From Pseudomonadales bacterium (GTDB lineage Bacteria; Pseudomonadota; Gammaproteobacteria; Pseudomonadales; DC-out160): a stretch of 11,975 bases of DNA. The translations under genes were made by a program, and so were the position numbers. The stretch is taken from NCBI GenBank assembly GCA_016765265.1, contig JAESQG010000113.1:1-11975 (forward strand), written 5' to 3'. Positions 6,919-11,975 of this stretch are shown here, one piece after another. Each line of letters starts with the position of its first letter. Within the stretch, counting starts at the first letter, position 1. Below the pieces are notes generated by a model that had not been told where the DNA came from, made no database searches, and saw only the letters and a program-made list of their open reading frames with translations.

Positions 6919-7925
6919 GAGAAGTCATTCCGCGATCGATAAACTAAGAGTAAGAAGAAAGGACCACCCACTAAGGCCGTCACCACTCCGAGCTTAAGAT
7001 CTTGCGTAGAAGATAAGGTTTGTACAAAAATATCCGCCATCACTAATAAAACACCTCCCGCCAATCCGCTCACTAATAATAATCTGCCGGGCTCATGACC
7101 AACGAAGGGTCGCAACATGTGGGGCACGACTAAACCGACGAACCCTATATTGCCGCTAACTGACACAGCAGCACCTACCGACAACGCTACACCTACGATC
7201 AACAGAGTTCGATATTTTCCTAGGGAAAACCCCATAGACTGAGCAGTATCCTCACCCAAAGACAAAGCATCGAGAAAGCGACTACTCATCAGTATCAGCG
7301 CAGCGCCCACCACCATAAAAGGTAAAGAAATACCGAGATCGGTCAAACTACGATTAGAGACGGAACCTAGCAACCAAAACACCATTTCACTCATAGCATA
7401 AGGACTATCTGCGAAATTAAGCGCCAGCGCTGTAGCCGATGAGGCGGCGGCATTGATGGCAATACCCGCCAATATCAGACTGGTCATACTGCTATTACGA
7501 CCCGCTAAAAAGAAGATAAACACCACAGACAGCATCGCGCCGATCATCCCACCTGCGGGAAGAAATACCCAATGCACGGTAGCAAGGCCATAGTAAATCA
7601 TGATTATGGCACCTAGAGCAGCGCAACTACTGACGCCAATCAGTCCGGGGCCCGCAAGGGGGTTTTTTAGTAACCCTTGCAAAGCTGCACCTGAAAGCCC
7701 AAGAGTAAAACCGACCATGCCGGCCAACAATGCACGAGGCAATCGAATTTCGAAAAAAATTATTTCCGCTTGCGAGATATCTTTATTAAGTATATTCACC
7801 AGCGCGTCAAAGATATCAACTGTTACCGGACCGACCCCAAGATCAATAACAATCGCTACCACTAACATAACGAGCAGAGACCCCACCAGTAGATATCGGT
7901 TAATGTCTATATGACTATTTCGCAT
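6915..7925 (-). CDS. btuC: Cobalamin ABC importer permease BtuC (FecCD family)
   Basis: A 336-residue integral membrane protein, full length for the FecCD/BtuC family, with about ten hydrophobic spans. The family block RLPRALLAGMVGFTLGLSG followed by LQGLLKNPLAGPGLIGVSS lies at roughly residues 61-101. SLGEDTAQSMGFSLGKYR precedes the region that contacts the ATPase, and GFVGLVVPHMLRPFVGHE is the other hallmark. It forms the inner-membrane channel for corrinoids delivered by the binding protein. Its start overlaps the end of btuF by 11 bp and its stop overlaps the start of btuD, so the three are one translational unit. Substrate specificity rests on the riboswitch context. Confidence 0.9.
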   Translation of the reverse strand: MRNSHIDINRYLLVGSLLVMLVVAIVIDLGVGPVTVDIFDALVNILNKDISQAEIIFFEIRLPRALLAGMVGFTLGLSGAALQGLLKNPLAGPGLIGVSSCAALGAIIMIYYGLATVHWVFLPAGGMIGAMLSVVFIFFLAGRNSSMTSLILAGIAINAAASSATALALNFADSPYAMSEMVFWLLGSVSNRSLTDLGISLPFMVVGAALILMSSRFLDALSLGEDTAQSMGFSLGKYRTLLIVGVALSVGAAVSVSGNIGFVGLVVPHMLRPFVGHEPGRLLLVSGLAGGVLLVMADIFVQTLSSTQDLKLGVVTALVGGPFFLLLVYRSRNDFS

Positions 7926-8751
7926 GATAGCTTTCTAAAATATCCAATGCCTTTACAGTAATAGGTCCGCCACAGGCCCAAAGCGCAGGTGGCATATCTA
8001 GTATTTTTGTGTTTAACATACCACGCCTCAATGCTGGATGCTGAAGCAGTCGATCCGCTAAAGAATTCTTATTCGCGGTAGAGTTGTCTATAATCAGGAC
8101 ATCGGGTTGGGACTCCACAATATGTTCCAGGCTGAGCGTACCATACCAGTCAATACCATAACGGCCCGCAATATTTTCAAAACCCGCAGCTTCTATCAAC
8201 TTAGACTTAAAAGTGTTGATGCCTGATGTAAAATTATTAGGAGCAAGAATCGCCGCCTGCAGGGTCGGCTGCCCCGCTGTTCGCTTCCGAATATTATCCA
8301 TTTTAAGTTTCATTTCACTAATGATTACTTTTGCTTTTTTCTCCGCCCCAATCAGTTCACCCACCTTTCTGATAGAGCTGTACACACCAGCAAAGTCTTG
8401 AGGAATTTCAATTTGCTCAACGTTAAGGCCAAATGCCCGCAAAAAATTAACGGCCGCAACAGTGGTGTACTTGCCAGCTAAAACTAAATCGGGTTTTAGA
8501 GGAAGGATTTCTTCCGCGAGGCCGCGATTAATGCTGATCCCATCCAACTGGTCCCAATAATAGGAGTATTCTGGCTGAGTACTGAGGAAAGAGACTGACA
8601 AAATCTGATGTCGCTCTGCAAGACTTAAGAGGAGCTCGTCTGTGCAGAGATTAATGGAGACTACGCGCTTCGCTTGTGAAGAGGCATTACCTTGAATTGG
8701 GGCGCAGGCTAGCATGATTACTACTACTATAATTCCTCTGTAGCCTCCCAT
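7915..8751 (-). CDS. btuF: Periplasmic cobalamin-binding protein BtuF
   Basis: A 278-residue class III (BtuF/FecB type) solute-binding protein. Residues 5-17 form a signal-peptide core, with likely cleavage after A23 (GNA followed by SSQA). C16 lies in the core as MLAC but does not fit the lipobox well, so a soluble periplasmic protein is preferred. The mature N-terminus begins with RVVSINLCTDELLLSLAE, and the EEILPLKPDLVLAG segment is characteristic of this family. The protein carries the corrinoid from BtuB to BtuC. A strong Shine-Dalgarno, GGAGGAG at 8766-8760, lies nine bases ahead of the ATG and fixes the start. The gap to btuB is only 21 bp. Confidence 0.88.
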   Translation of the reverse strand: MGGYRGIIVVVIMLACAPIQGNASSQAKRVVSINLCTDELLLSLAERHQILSVSFLSTQPEYSYYWDQLDGISINRGLAEEILPLKPDLVLAGKYTTVAAVNFLRAFGLNVEQIEIPQDFAGVYSSIRKVGELIGAEKKAKVIISEMKLKMDNIRKRTAGQPTLQAAILAPNNFTSGINTFKSKLIEAAGFENIAGRYGIDWYGTLSLEHIVESQPDVLIIDNSTANKNSLADRLLQHPALRRGMLNTKILDMPPALWACGGPITVKALDILESYHAK

Positions 8752-8759
8752 AAGATATT

Positions 8760-8766
8760 CTCCTCC
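8760..8766 (-). promoter_or_regulatory. Strong ribosome binding site of btuF
   Basis: GGAGGAG on the minus strand sits in the short btuB-btuF spacer, nine bases before the btuF ATG at 8751. It is by far the best Shine-Dalgarno in the operon, so btuF is probably translated efficiently and independently of btuB. Confidence 0.75.
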
Positions 8767-8772
8767 ACCAAA

Positions 8773-10758
8773 TTAGCTTTTCGGGGTATAGGTAATCGAT
8801 ATATACCCTTCAATCGCTTTTTCTTGAAAAGTCTCACGTAGCTGATAGCCGCGATCCAACGCGTTTTCTACCGTCAACCTTGCTTTCAGTTCAGGTGTGA
8901 TTGCGTAGGAACCTCGTAAACCAACAGTGGCAAAGCCCCTGATTGTGTTTAAGTTTTCAATATCGGTAAATTGACTACTTTGTCCCTGAATGCTAAACCC
9001 TAACCCCAGTCTTCCGAACTGACGATCAGCATCGAGTGATGCTGTGTTGCGAGATCGAAAACGAAGATCATGGTCCGATAATTCATCTTTAGCGTCCAGA
9101 TATAGAAAACTAACACTAATGTCCCAGAACTGAACTTGAGTCTGTAGTTCAAACTCCAAACCGTCAATACTGGCAGCAGCAACGTTTCCAGGTGTCCACT
9201 GTTGACCGGTGACGTCTGCGAGATTCGGTGCCCATTCAATTAAATTATCGATCTTGTTTCTAAATACAAATGTCTGCCACCAAACCGAGCCGCTATAGCC
9301 CTTTAACCCAATTTCGAAATTCTCAGAGTCTTCATCCTTGAGTAGAGGGTTACCTTTTCCAAATGTACTTTCTTCCCAATACAGATCGTTAAATGTCGGC
9401 GCCTTGTAAGCTGTTCCATAAGATGTAATAAGTTGTACGGTCTCAGTTAATTCGAAACCAAAGGATACATTCCCCGTCGTATGCTTACCGGTTGTTTCAT
9501 TGTCATCTTCCCGCAGCCCTAAGGTAGTGCTGAATTCACTGACTGTCAGTTGATATTGAGCGTAAAATGCATCATTCGTCCTCGAGTTTATAACTTCTTG
9601 CGTTTCGCTATCGATAAAAAACTTTTCAACTTCCACGCCATTAAAATCAAAGCCCGTAGCGAGCACTTGATCTTCAAAACTATCGAAACCTATGTTGAAC
9701 AAATGCCCCTTTACAGGCTCAATAACACTCTGAACGCTGTAAGACTTTCGCTCGGTTTCAAATCGACCCGCCTCATCCGAACTTGCCGCAGGGATAATAT
9801 CATCGCCATTTCGGCTGAAATCATTATTTTCACCATATGCAAGTGTTATGTCCCAGTTGTCGATAGGCGTAACAATGGCGGTAAGGTTTAGAGATTCAAG
9901 TTCAAATTCTCCGAAAGGCGCACAGTCAGTCCAGCACCATAAGTTGTCAACTTCATTCTCGCCTTTGTTCCTTAAATAGTTAAATTTAAATTTGGCTATC
10001 TCACCTGCAAAGGCGTCTAAACTAATATTGACGCCGGTATTACGATAGGAATCGTCATCGTCGTTATTGAAATCATCATTTATTTGGCGGTCATAACCAA
10101 GCACTTCGCGCTGCTCTAAAGCGACACTCAAGACTGTATTTTCAGTACTAATGGTCACTGTCCCCGAGACATCACTATTTTCAAACGATCCGTAGGAAGC
10201 ACGGATCCTACCCCCAAGATCAGTTCCTTTATCCGTATATTCTCCCCTGCGAGTGATAATATTGATAACACCGCCTATGGCGTCCGAACCGTAGAGAGAA
10301 GATCGAGGGCCACGAACCACTTCAATTCGCTCGATCTGTTCCGGATTGATATACTGAAAGGAGGTAGAGCCGAGAGTCGCGCTGCTGAGACGTTGACCAT
10401 CAACAAGAAAAAGTGTATGCCCAGAGTTTGCCCCTCGAATAGAAACTGAAGAGTCAGATCCCGGACCACCTGTATCGCCAACGTGGAGACCCGGCACACG
10501 GCGGAATAAATCCGTGAGGTCCTTAGGCTGCAATCGATCAATATCCTCTTTGGTTAGAACACTGACTGGTGCCAGTACTGAACGCAAGTTCTGGGGTGTT
10601 CTCGTCGCGGAGACAAAAATCTCATAATCGGTATCACTACTGAGATCTTTTTTGGATTCAAATGCAATAGTCGGCGTTGTAGCAACTGTTGTAGCAACTG
10701 TTGTAGCAGCAATAGATGAAACTAAGATTAGTTGTTTATAGACTGTGGTTTTACTCAT
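8773..10758 (-). CDS. btuB: TonB-dependent cobalamin receptor BtuB
   Basis: A 661-residue outer-membrane receptor, a little longer than enterobacterial BtuB. Residues 1-32 are a signal peptide with an ATTV-repeat core. The TonB box region is about 45-51 (YEIFVSA). The plug spans roughly 55-170, with IRGANSGHTLFLVDGQR (107-123) and the ERIEVVRGPRSSLYGSDAIGG block (143-163). The remainder is the 22-strand barrel. An acidic loop at 228-236 (DDFNNDDDD) lies where BtuB-type receptors use aspartates to hold calcium, which is an inference. A CWTDC pair is found in a later loop. The chain ends ITYTPKS, without the terminal phenylalanine usual for barrel proteins. The riboswitch 244 bp upstream and btuF 21 bp downstream support corrinoid specificity. 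The start at 10758 is preceded by GTGAGAA (10769-10763), a modest Shine-Dalgarno. Confidence 0.92.
   Translation of the reverse strand: MSKTTVYKQLILVSSIAATTVATTVATTPTIAFESKKDLSSDTDYEIFVSATRTPQNLRSVLAPVSVLTKEDIDRLQPKDLTDLFRRVPGLHVGDTGGPGSDSSVSIRGANSGHTLFLVDGQRLSSATLGSTSFQYINPEQIERIEVVRGPRSSLYGSDAIGGVINIITRRGEYTDKGTDLGGRIRASYGSFENSDVSGTVTISTENTVLSVALEQREVLGYDRQINDDFNNDDDDSYRNTGVNISLDAFAGEIAKFKFNYLRNKGENEVDNLWCWTDCAPFGEFELESLNLTAIVTPIDNWDITLAYGENNDFSRNGDDIIPAASSDEAGRFETERKSYSVQSVIEPVKGHLFNIGFDSFEDQVLATGFDFNGVEVEKFFIDSETQEVINSRTNDAFYAQYQLTVSEFSTTLGLREDDNETTGKHTTGNVSFGFELTETVQLITSYGTAYKAPTFNDLYWEESTFGKGNPLLKDEDSENFEIGLKGYSGSVWWQTFVFRNKIDNLIEWAPNLADVTGQQWTPGNVAAASIDGLEFELQTQVQFWDISVSFLYLDAKDELSDHDLRFRSRNTASLDADRQFGRLGLGFSIQGQSSQFTDIENLNTIRGFATVGLRGSYAITPELKARLTVENALDRGYQLRETFQEKAIEGYISITYTPKS
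10677..10708 (-). repeat. 12-bp tandem repeat in the btuB signal peptide
   Basis: Plus-strand unit TTGTAGCAACTG occurs twice exactly (10677-10688, 10689-10700) and is followed by an 8-base partial copy (10701-10708). In btuB it encodes the repeated ATTV tetrapeptide at about residues 18-28. Each unit adds four residues, so copy-number change would lengthen or shorten the signal peptide in frame. Confidence 0.8.
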
Positions 10759-10762
10759 TGAT

Positions 10763-10802
10763 TTCTCACTTTGTCACTAGACTTTAATATTTGTTCTGAG
10801 AA
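10763..10802 (-). promoter_or_regulatory. Possible Shine-Dalgarno-sequestering pairing ahead of btuB
   Basis: On the minus strand TTCTCA (10802-10797) is complementary to TGAGAA (10768-10763), which contains the only Shine-Dalgarno-like bases before the btuB ATG. The pairing is 6 bp across a 28-base loop. It could act as part of a translation-controlling expression platform, but it is short enough to arise by chance. Confidence 0.25.
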
Positions 10803-10867
10803 CCAAGCCGACATTAAAAACAGTCAATCGTTTACAACAAAACCCAGATATGCACACAAGTACAGAG

Positions 10868-10886
10868 CTAAGCAATACAGGCTTAG
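10868..10886 (-). other. Small hairpin in the btuB leader
   Basis: CTAAGC (10868-10873) and GCTTAG (10881-10886) form a perfect 6-bp stem with a 7-base loop between riboswitch and btuB. No T tract follows on the minus strand, so it is not an intrinsic terminator. Its role, if any, is unknown. Confidence 0.3.
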
Positions 10887-10970
10887 AATACCCCTATAGG
10901 CAATATTTCTTGATTTATTAATGATGCGGCTTAGTAGTAAATGCGCCACAGACAAGGTAGGAAACCCGCT

Positions 10971-10995
10971 CTGAACAACCATCCCCGGTTTTCAG
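10971..10995 (-). promoter_or_regulatory. Hairpin just downstream of the cobalamin aptamer
   Basis: CTGAA/TTCAG and AACC/GGTT form a 9-bp stem with a single bulged base (10976) and a 6-base loop (10981-10986), starting seven bases after the aptamer P1 stem. The position suits an expression-platform hairpin (the P13-like element of cobalamin riboswitches). There is no following U tract, which argues against simple transcription termination. Confidence 0.4.
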
Positions 10996-11002
10996 AAAGC
11001 AA

Positions 11003-11215
11003 CGCCCATAGTGGTAGGTCTACTGGCTCGCGGATCATCATCATCTACCCTCCTTCCCAAACATGACGTTCAGTGGAATAAATTCGGTAAATGACTCCTC
11101 GCCGACAGTTGCGGGGGCAGCTCCGCTTAAGGCGCTATATTCTAGGCGCTATAATTTGCGCACACCTCAGACGAATTCCCTATTATCTTCTTACGAAGAC
11201 CACTACAGATGGGCG
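11003..11215 (-). ncRNA. Cobalamin (B12) riboswitch
   Basis: Read on the minus strand, the conserved blocks appear in the correct order: AATAGGGAA near 11184-11176, GCTGCCCCCGCAACTGT at 11121-11105, CCACTG at 11076-11071, GGGAAGG at 11058-11052, GATGATCCGCGAG at 11041-11029, and the B12 box AGCCAGTAGACCTACC at 11028-11013. The ends pair as a P1 stem: CGCCCA (11215-11210) and TAGTGG (11205-11200) with CCACTA and TGGGCG (11014-11003), bulging four bases. The element senses adenosylcobalamin-type ligands and lowers expression of the downstream gene when the ligand is abundant. It heads the btuBFCD operon. Unusually, the arm between the GGGAA block and the GCTGCCCCC block carries a 10-base direct repeat (TATAGCGCCT at 11153-11144 and 11139-11130), making that arm longer than the common form. 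Confidence 0.93.
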
Positions 11216-11216
11216 G

Positions 11217-11245
11217 AGTATACCGGTGGTTGAGGCCGATTTCCA
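11217..11245 (-). promoter_or_regulatory. Candidate promoter of the btu operon
   Basis: On the minus strand TGGAAA (11245-11240) and TATACT (11222-11217) are 17 bp apart and match the -35/-10 consensus at 4/6 and 5/6. Transcription would start near 11210, close to the 5' edge of the aptamer and possibly inside its outer P1 strand. An earlier start is therefore also possible. Confidence 0.3.
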
Positions 11246-11268
11246 CCCAATGTACACCCTCTGGCGAG

Positions 11269-11284
11269 TGACTTATTGACTTAT
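11269..11284. repeat. Tandem TGACTTAT octamer
   Basis: Two exact head-to-tail copies of TGACTTAT lie about 25 bp upstream of the candidate btu promoter -35 box. Adjacent octamers in this position could be a regulator-binding site or chance duplication. No known consensus is recognised. Confidence 0.45.
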
Positions 11285-11313
11285 CGAGACAATTGTAGGG
11301 GAATGTGCGGAGT

Positions 11314-11352
11314 TGACCTCATAGAGAAACACTGACCTTATTAGAGAAACAT
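11314..11352. repeat. Imperfect ~20-bp tandem repeat
   Basis: TGACCTCATAGAGAAACAC (11314-11332) is followed directly by TGACCTTATTAGAGAAACAT (11333-11352), differing by three bases and one insertion. Multiple short direct repeats of about 20 bp are a feature of the ends of IS21-family elements, so this may be a solitary relic end, but no transposase or matching second end is in the window. A regulator-binding array is the alternative. Confidence 0.5.
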
Positions 11353-11415
11353 TAAGGAAACTGTTCGGAGAATGAATTTTAGAGTCTTGAGTTCCTGTCC
11401 GAGGTAGAAGCAACA

Positions 11416-11443
11416 GCCAATAGATTTAACTCCCTCTATCGGC
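11416..11443 (-). terminator. Hairpin downstream of the amidohydrolase gene
   Basis: On the minus strand GCCGATAGA (11443-11435) pairs with TCTATTGGC (11424-11416) over 9 bp including one G-U, with a 10-base loop, 35 bp after the amidohydrolase stop. The following sequence is only moderately U-rich (TGTTGCTTCT). It may terminate or stabilise that transcript before the btu control region. Confidence 0.35.
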
Positions 11444-11468
11444 CATTGTCTTCAGACTTTACTTTAGA

Positions 11469-11482
11469 CCTAGAATTCTAGG
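11469..11482. repeat. Perfect 14-bp palindrome across the amidohydrolase stop codon
   Basis: CCTAGAATTCTAGG is self-complementary and contains the TAG stop of the amidohydrolase gene (minus strand, 11480-11478). It lacks a T tract. It may be a protein site, a small stem, or chance. Confidence 0.5.
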
Positions 11483-11975
11483 CATAGCCATGGCGCAGTA
11501 ATTTACCCGGCGTTGCACCAGTACACTCTCCGTCCATAAAGGTCACTTCGCCATTAACAATAATCGAGCGATAACCAATGGCTTTTTGTATCCTGCGCCA
11601 TTCTCCACCAGGAAAATCATGAGCGATTTCACCAGTCCAGCGAGGGGATACATCCAGTTTATCCAGATCATAGACCACAACATCTGCCGGTGCACCGACT
11701 CGTAATGTGCCCCGATCTCTGAAACCCGCCGCATGGGCCGGCAATGCACTCAATCGATAATGCGCTTCTTCCAAGGTGATTTTTGGTTCATCCCGAGCCA
11801 ACCACATTAGAAAATCCGTGGTAAAGGAGCCACCAGTAAAGAACTTGGTATGAGCGCCGCCATCCGAAACACCCGGAAAGGTATAAGGCGAGTCATTAAT
11901 CATGGCAGCCATATGGTCGGCATTCTGGCCTCGATCAGGCCCGAGAAATTCAGCCTCAAGATTACTGGCTACTGC
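11478..11975 (-). CDS. N-acyl-D-amino-acid deacylase / D-aminoacylase family amidohydrolase, C-terminal part (partial)
   Basis: The frame is open to the right edge of the window, so 165 residues of the C-terminus are visible and the true start lies outside; the methionine at 11912 is internal. Signatures of the amidohydrolase_3/D-aminoacylase group are clear: PGVSDGGAHTKFF, whose Asp is the conserved metal/catalytic-site residue of the TIM barrel; LSALPAHAAGFRDRGTLRVGAPADVVVYD, covering the last helix and the return to the beta-sandwich domain; and GYRSIIVNGEVTFMDGE followed by TGATPGKLLRHG at the end. Such zinc enzymes remove acyl groups from N-acyl-D-amino acids; exact substrate is not readable. 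It points toward btuB on the same strand but is separated by 719 bp with the riboswitch between, so it is not part of the cobalamin operon. Confidence 0.88.
   Translation of the reverse strand, partial: AVASNLEAEFLGPDRGQNADHMAAMINDSPYTFPGVSDGGAHTKFFTGGSFTTDFLMWLARDEPKITLEEAHYRLSALPAHAAGFRDRGTLRVGAPADVVVYDLDKLDVSPRWTGEIAHDFPGGEWRRIQKAIGYRSIIVNGEVTFMDGECTGATPGKLLRHGYA

Noticed and set aside
7600..7914. Plus-strand open frame inside btuC
   Set aside because: Antisense shadow of a clear permease gene; its translation shows no family features.
8701..8751. Lipoprotein signal in BtuF (MLAC)
   Set aside because: The -3 and -2 residues (Met, Leu) do not fit the lipobox, and a signal peptidase I site after A23 is available.
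9550..9891. Plus-strand open frame inside btuB
   Set aside because: Antisense to a full-length receptor with unmistakable motifs; no start signal.
10275..10541. Second minus-strand frame within btuB
   Set aside because: Frame-shadow of the plug-domain coding sequence; the main frame carries the conserved plug motifs.
6139..10758. Siderophore or heme uptake operon
   Set aside because: FecBCD-type components are shared by iron and B12 systems, but the riboswitch heading the transcript and the BtuB-like receptor favour corrinoid.
10868..10886. Intrinsic terminator ahead of btuB
   Set aside because: The stem is AT-containing and short, and no T tract follows on the transcribed strand.
11091..11279. 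Plus-strand 62-codon frame over the riboswitch
   Set aside because: It lies exactly across the conserved aptamer, whose conservation explains the sequence; no protein family is seen.
11269..11352. CRISPR array
   Set aside because: Repeats are head-to-tail without unique spacers, only two copies each, and no cas gene is nearby.

Overview
The window looks like the chromosome of a marine-type Gram-negative gammaproteobacterium. It encodes a TonB-dependent outer-membrane receptor and a cobalamin ABC importer under a cobalamin riboswitch, a PilZ c-di-GMP receptor of YcgR-like build, and a lipid-linked-sugar type glycosylation locus. Composition is moderately AT-rich by eye. The taxonomic placement is inferred from gene styles only.

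Layout, left to right. Positions 1-352 hold no gene: there is a rho-independent terminator at 39-62 for something left of the window, and an imperfect nested inverted repeat near 234-282. A PilZ-domain gene (353-1033, minus) follows. Three minus-strand genes in close succession (5130 down to 1202) form a likely operon: a multi-membrane GT-C glycosyltransferase with C-terminal TPRs (TMTC/PMT-like), an LPG_synthase_TM/AglD-type membrane protein, and a class I methyltransferase with an N-terminal zinc-ribbon-like segment. Divergently transcribed from this operon is a DPM1-like GT2 glycosyltransferase (5343-6095, plus). Together these four look like a small glycan assembly module: GT2 charges a polyprenyl phosphate with a sugar, the GT-C enzyme uses the charged lipid on the periplasmic side, and the membrane protein and methyltransferase support transport and tailoring. 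The target is unknown.

The right half is a complete cobalamin uptake operon read on the minus strand: riboswitch (11215-11003), btuB (10758-8773), btuF (8751-7915), btuC (7925-6915) and btuD (6918-6139). The last three are translationally coupled or nearly so. The riboswitch shows the B12 box, the GCTGCCCCCGCAACTGT core, a CCACTG/GGGAAGG segment and a clear P1 closing stem. This identifies the substrate as a corrinoid rather than a siderophore. A leader of about 244 nt between aptamer and btuB contains a hairpin and a possible Shine-Dalgarno-sequestering pairing.

At the right edge lies the C-terminal part of a D-aminoacylase/N-acyl-D-amino-acid deacylase family amidohydrolase (minus, its 5' end outside the window). 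The 719-bp gap between it and btuB holds the riboswitch, short tandem repeats (11269-11284 and 11314-11352) and two palindromic elements near the amidohydrolase stop. No tRNA, rRNA, CRISPR array, intact insertion sequence or phage gene was seen. The best candidate for something not well described is the TMTC-like glycosylation module; the best-supported regulatory element is the riboswitch.
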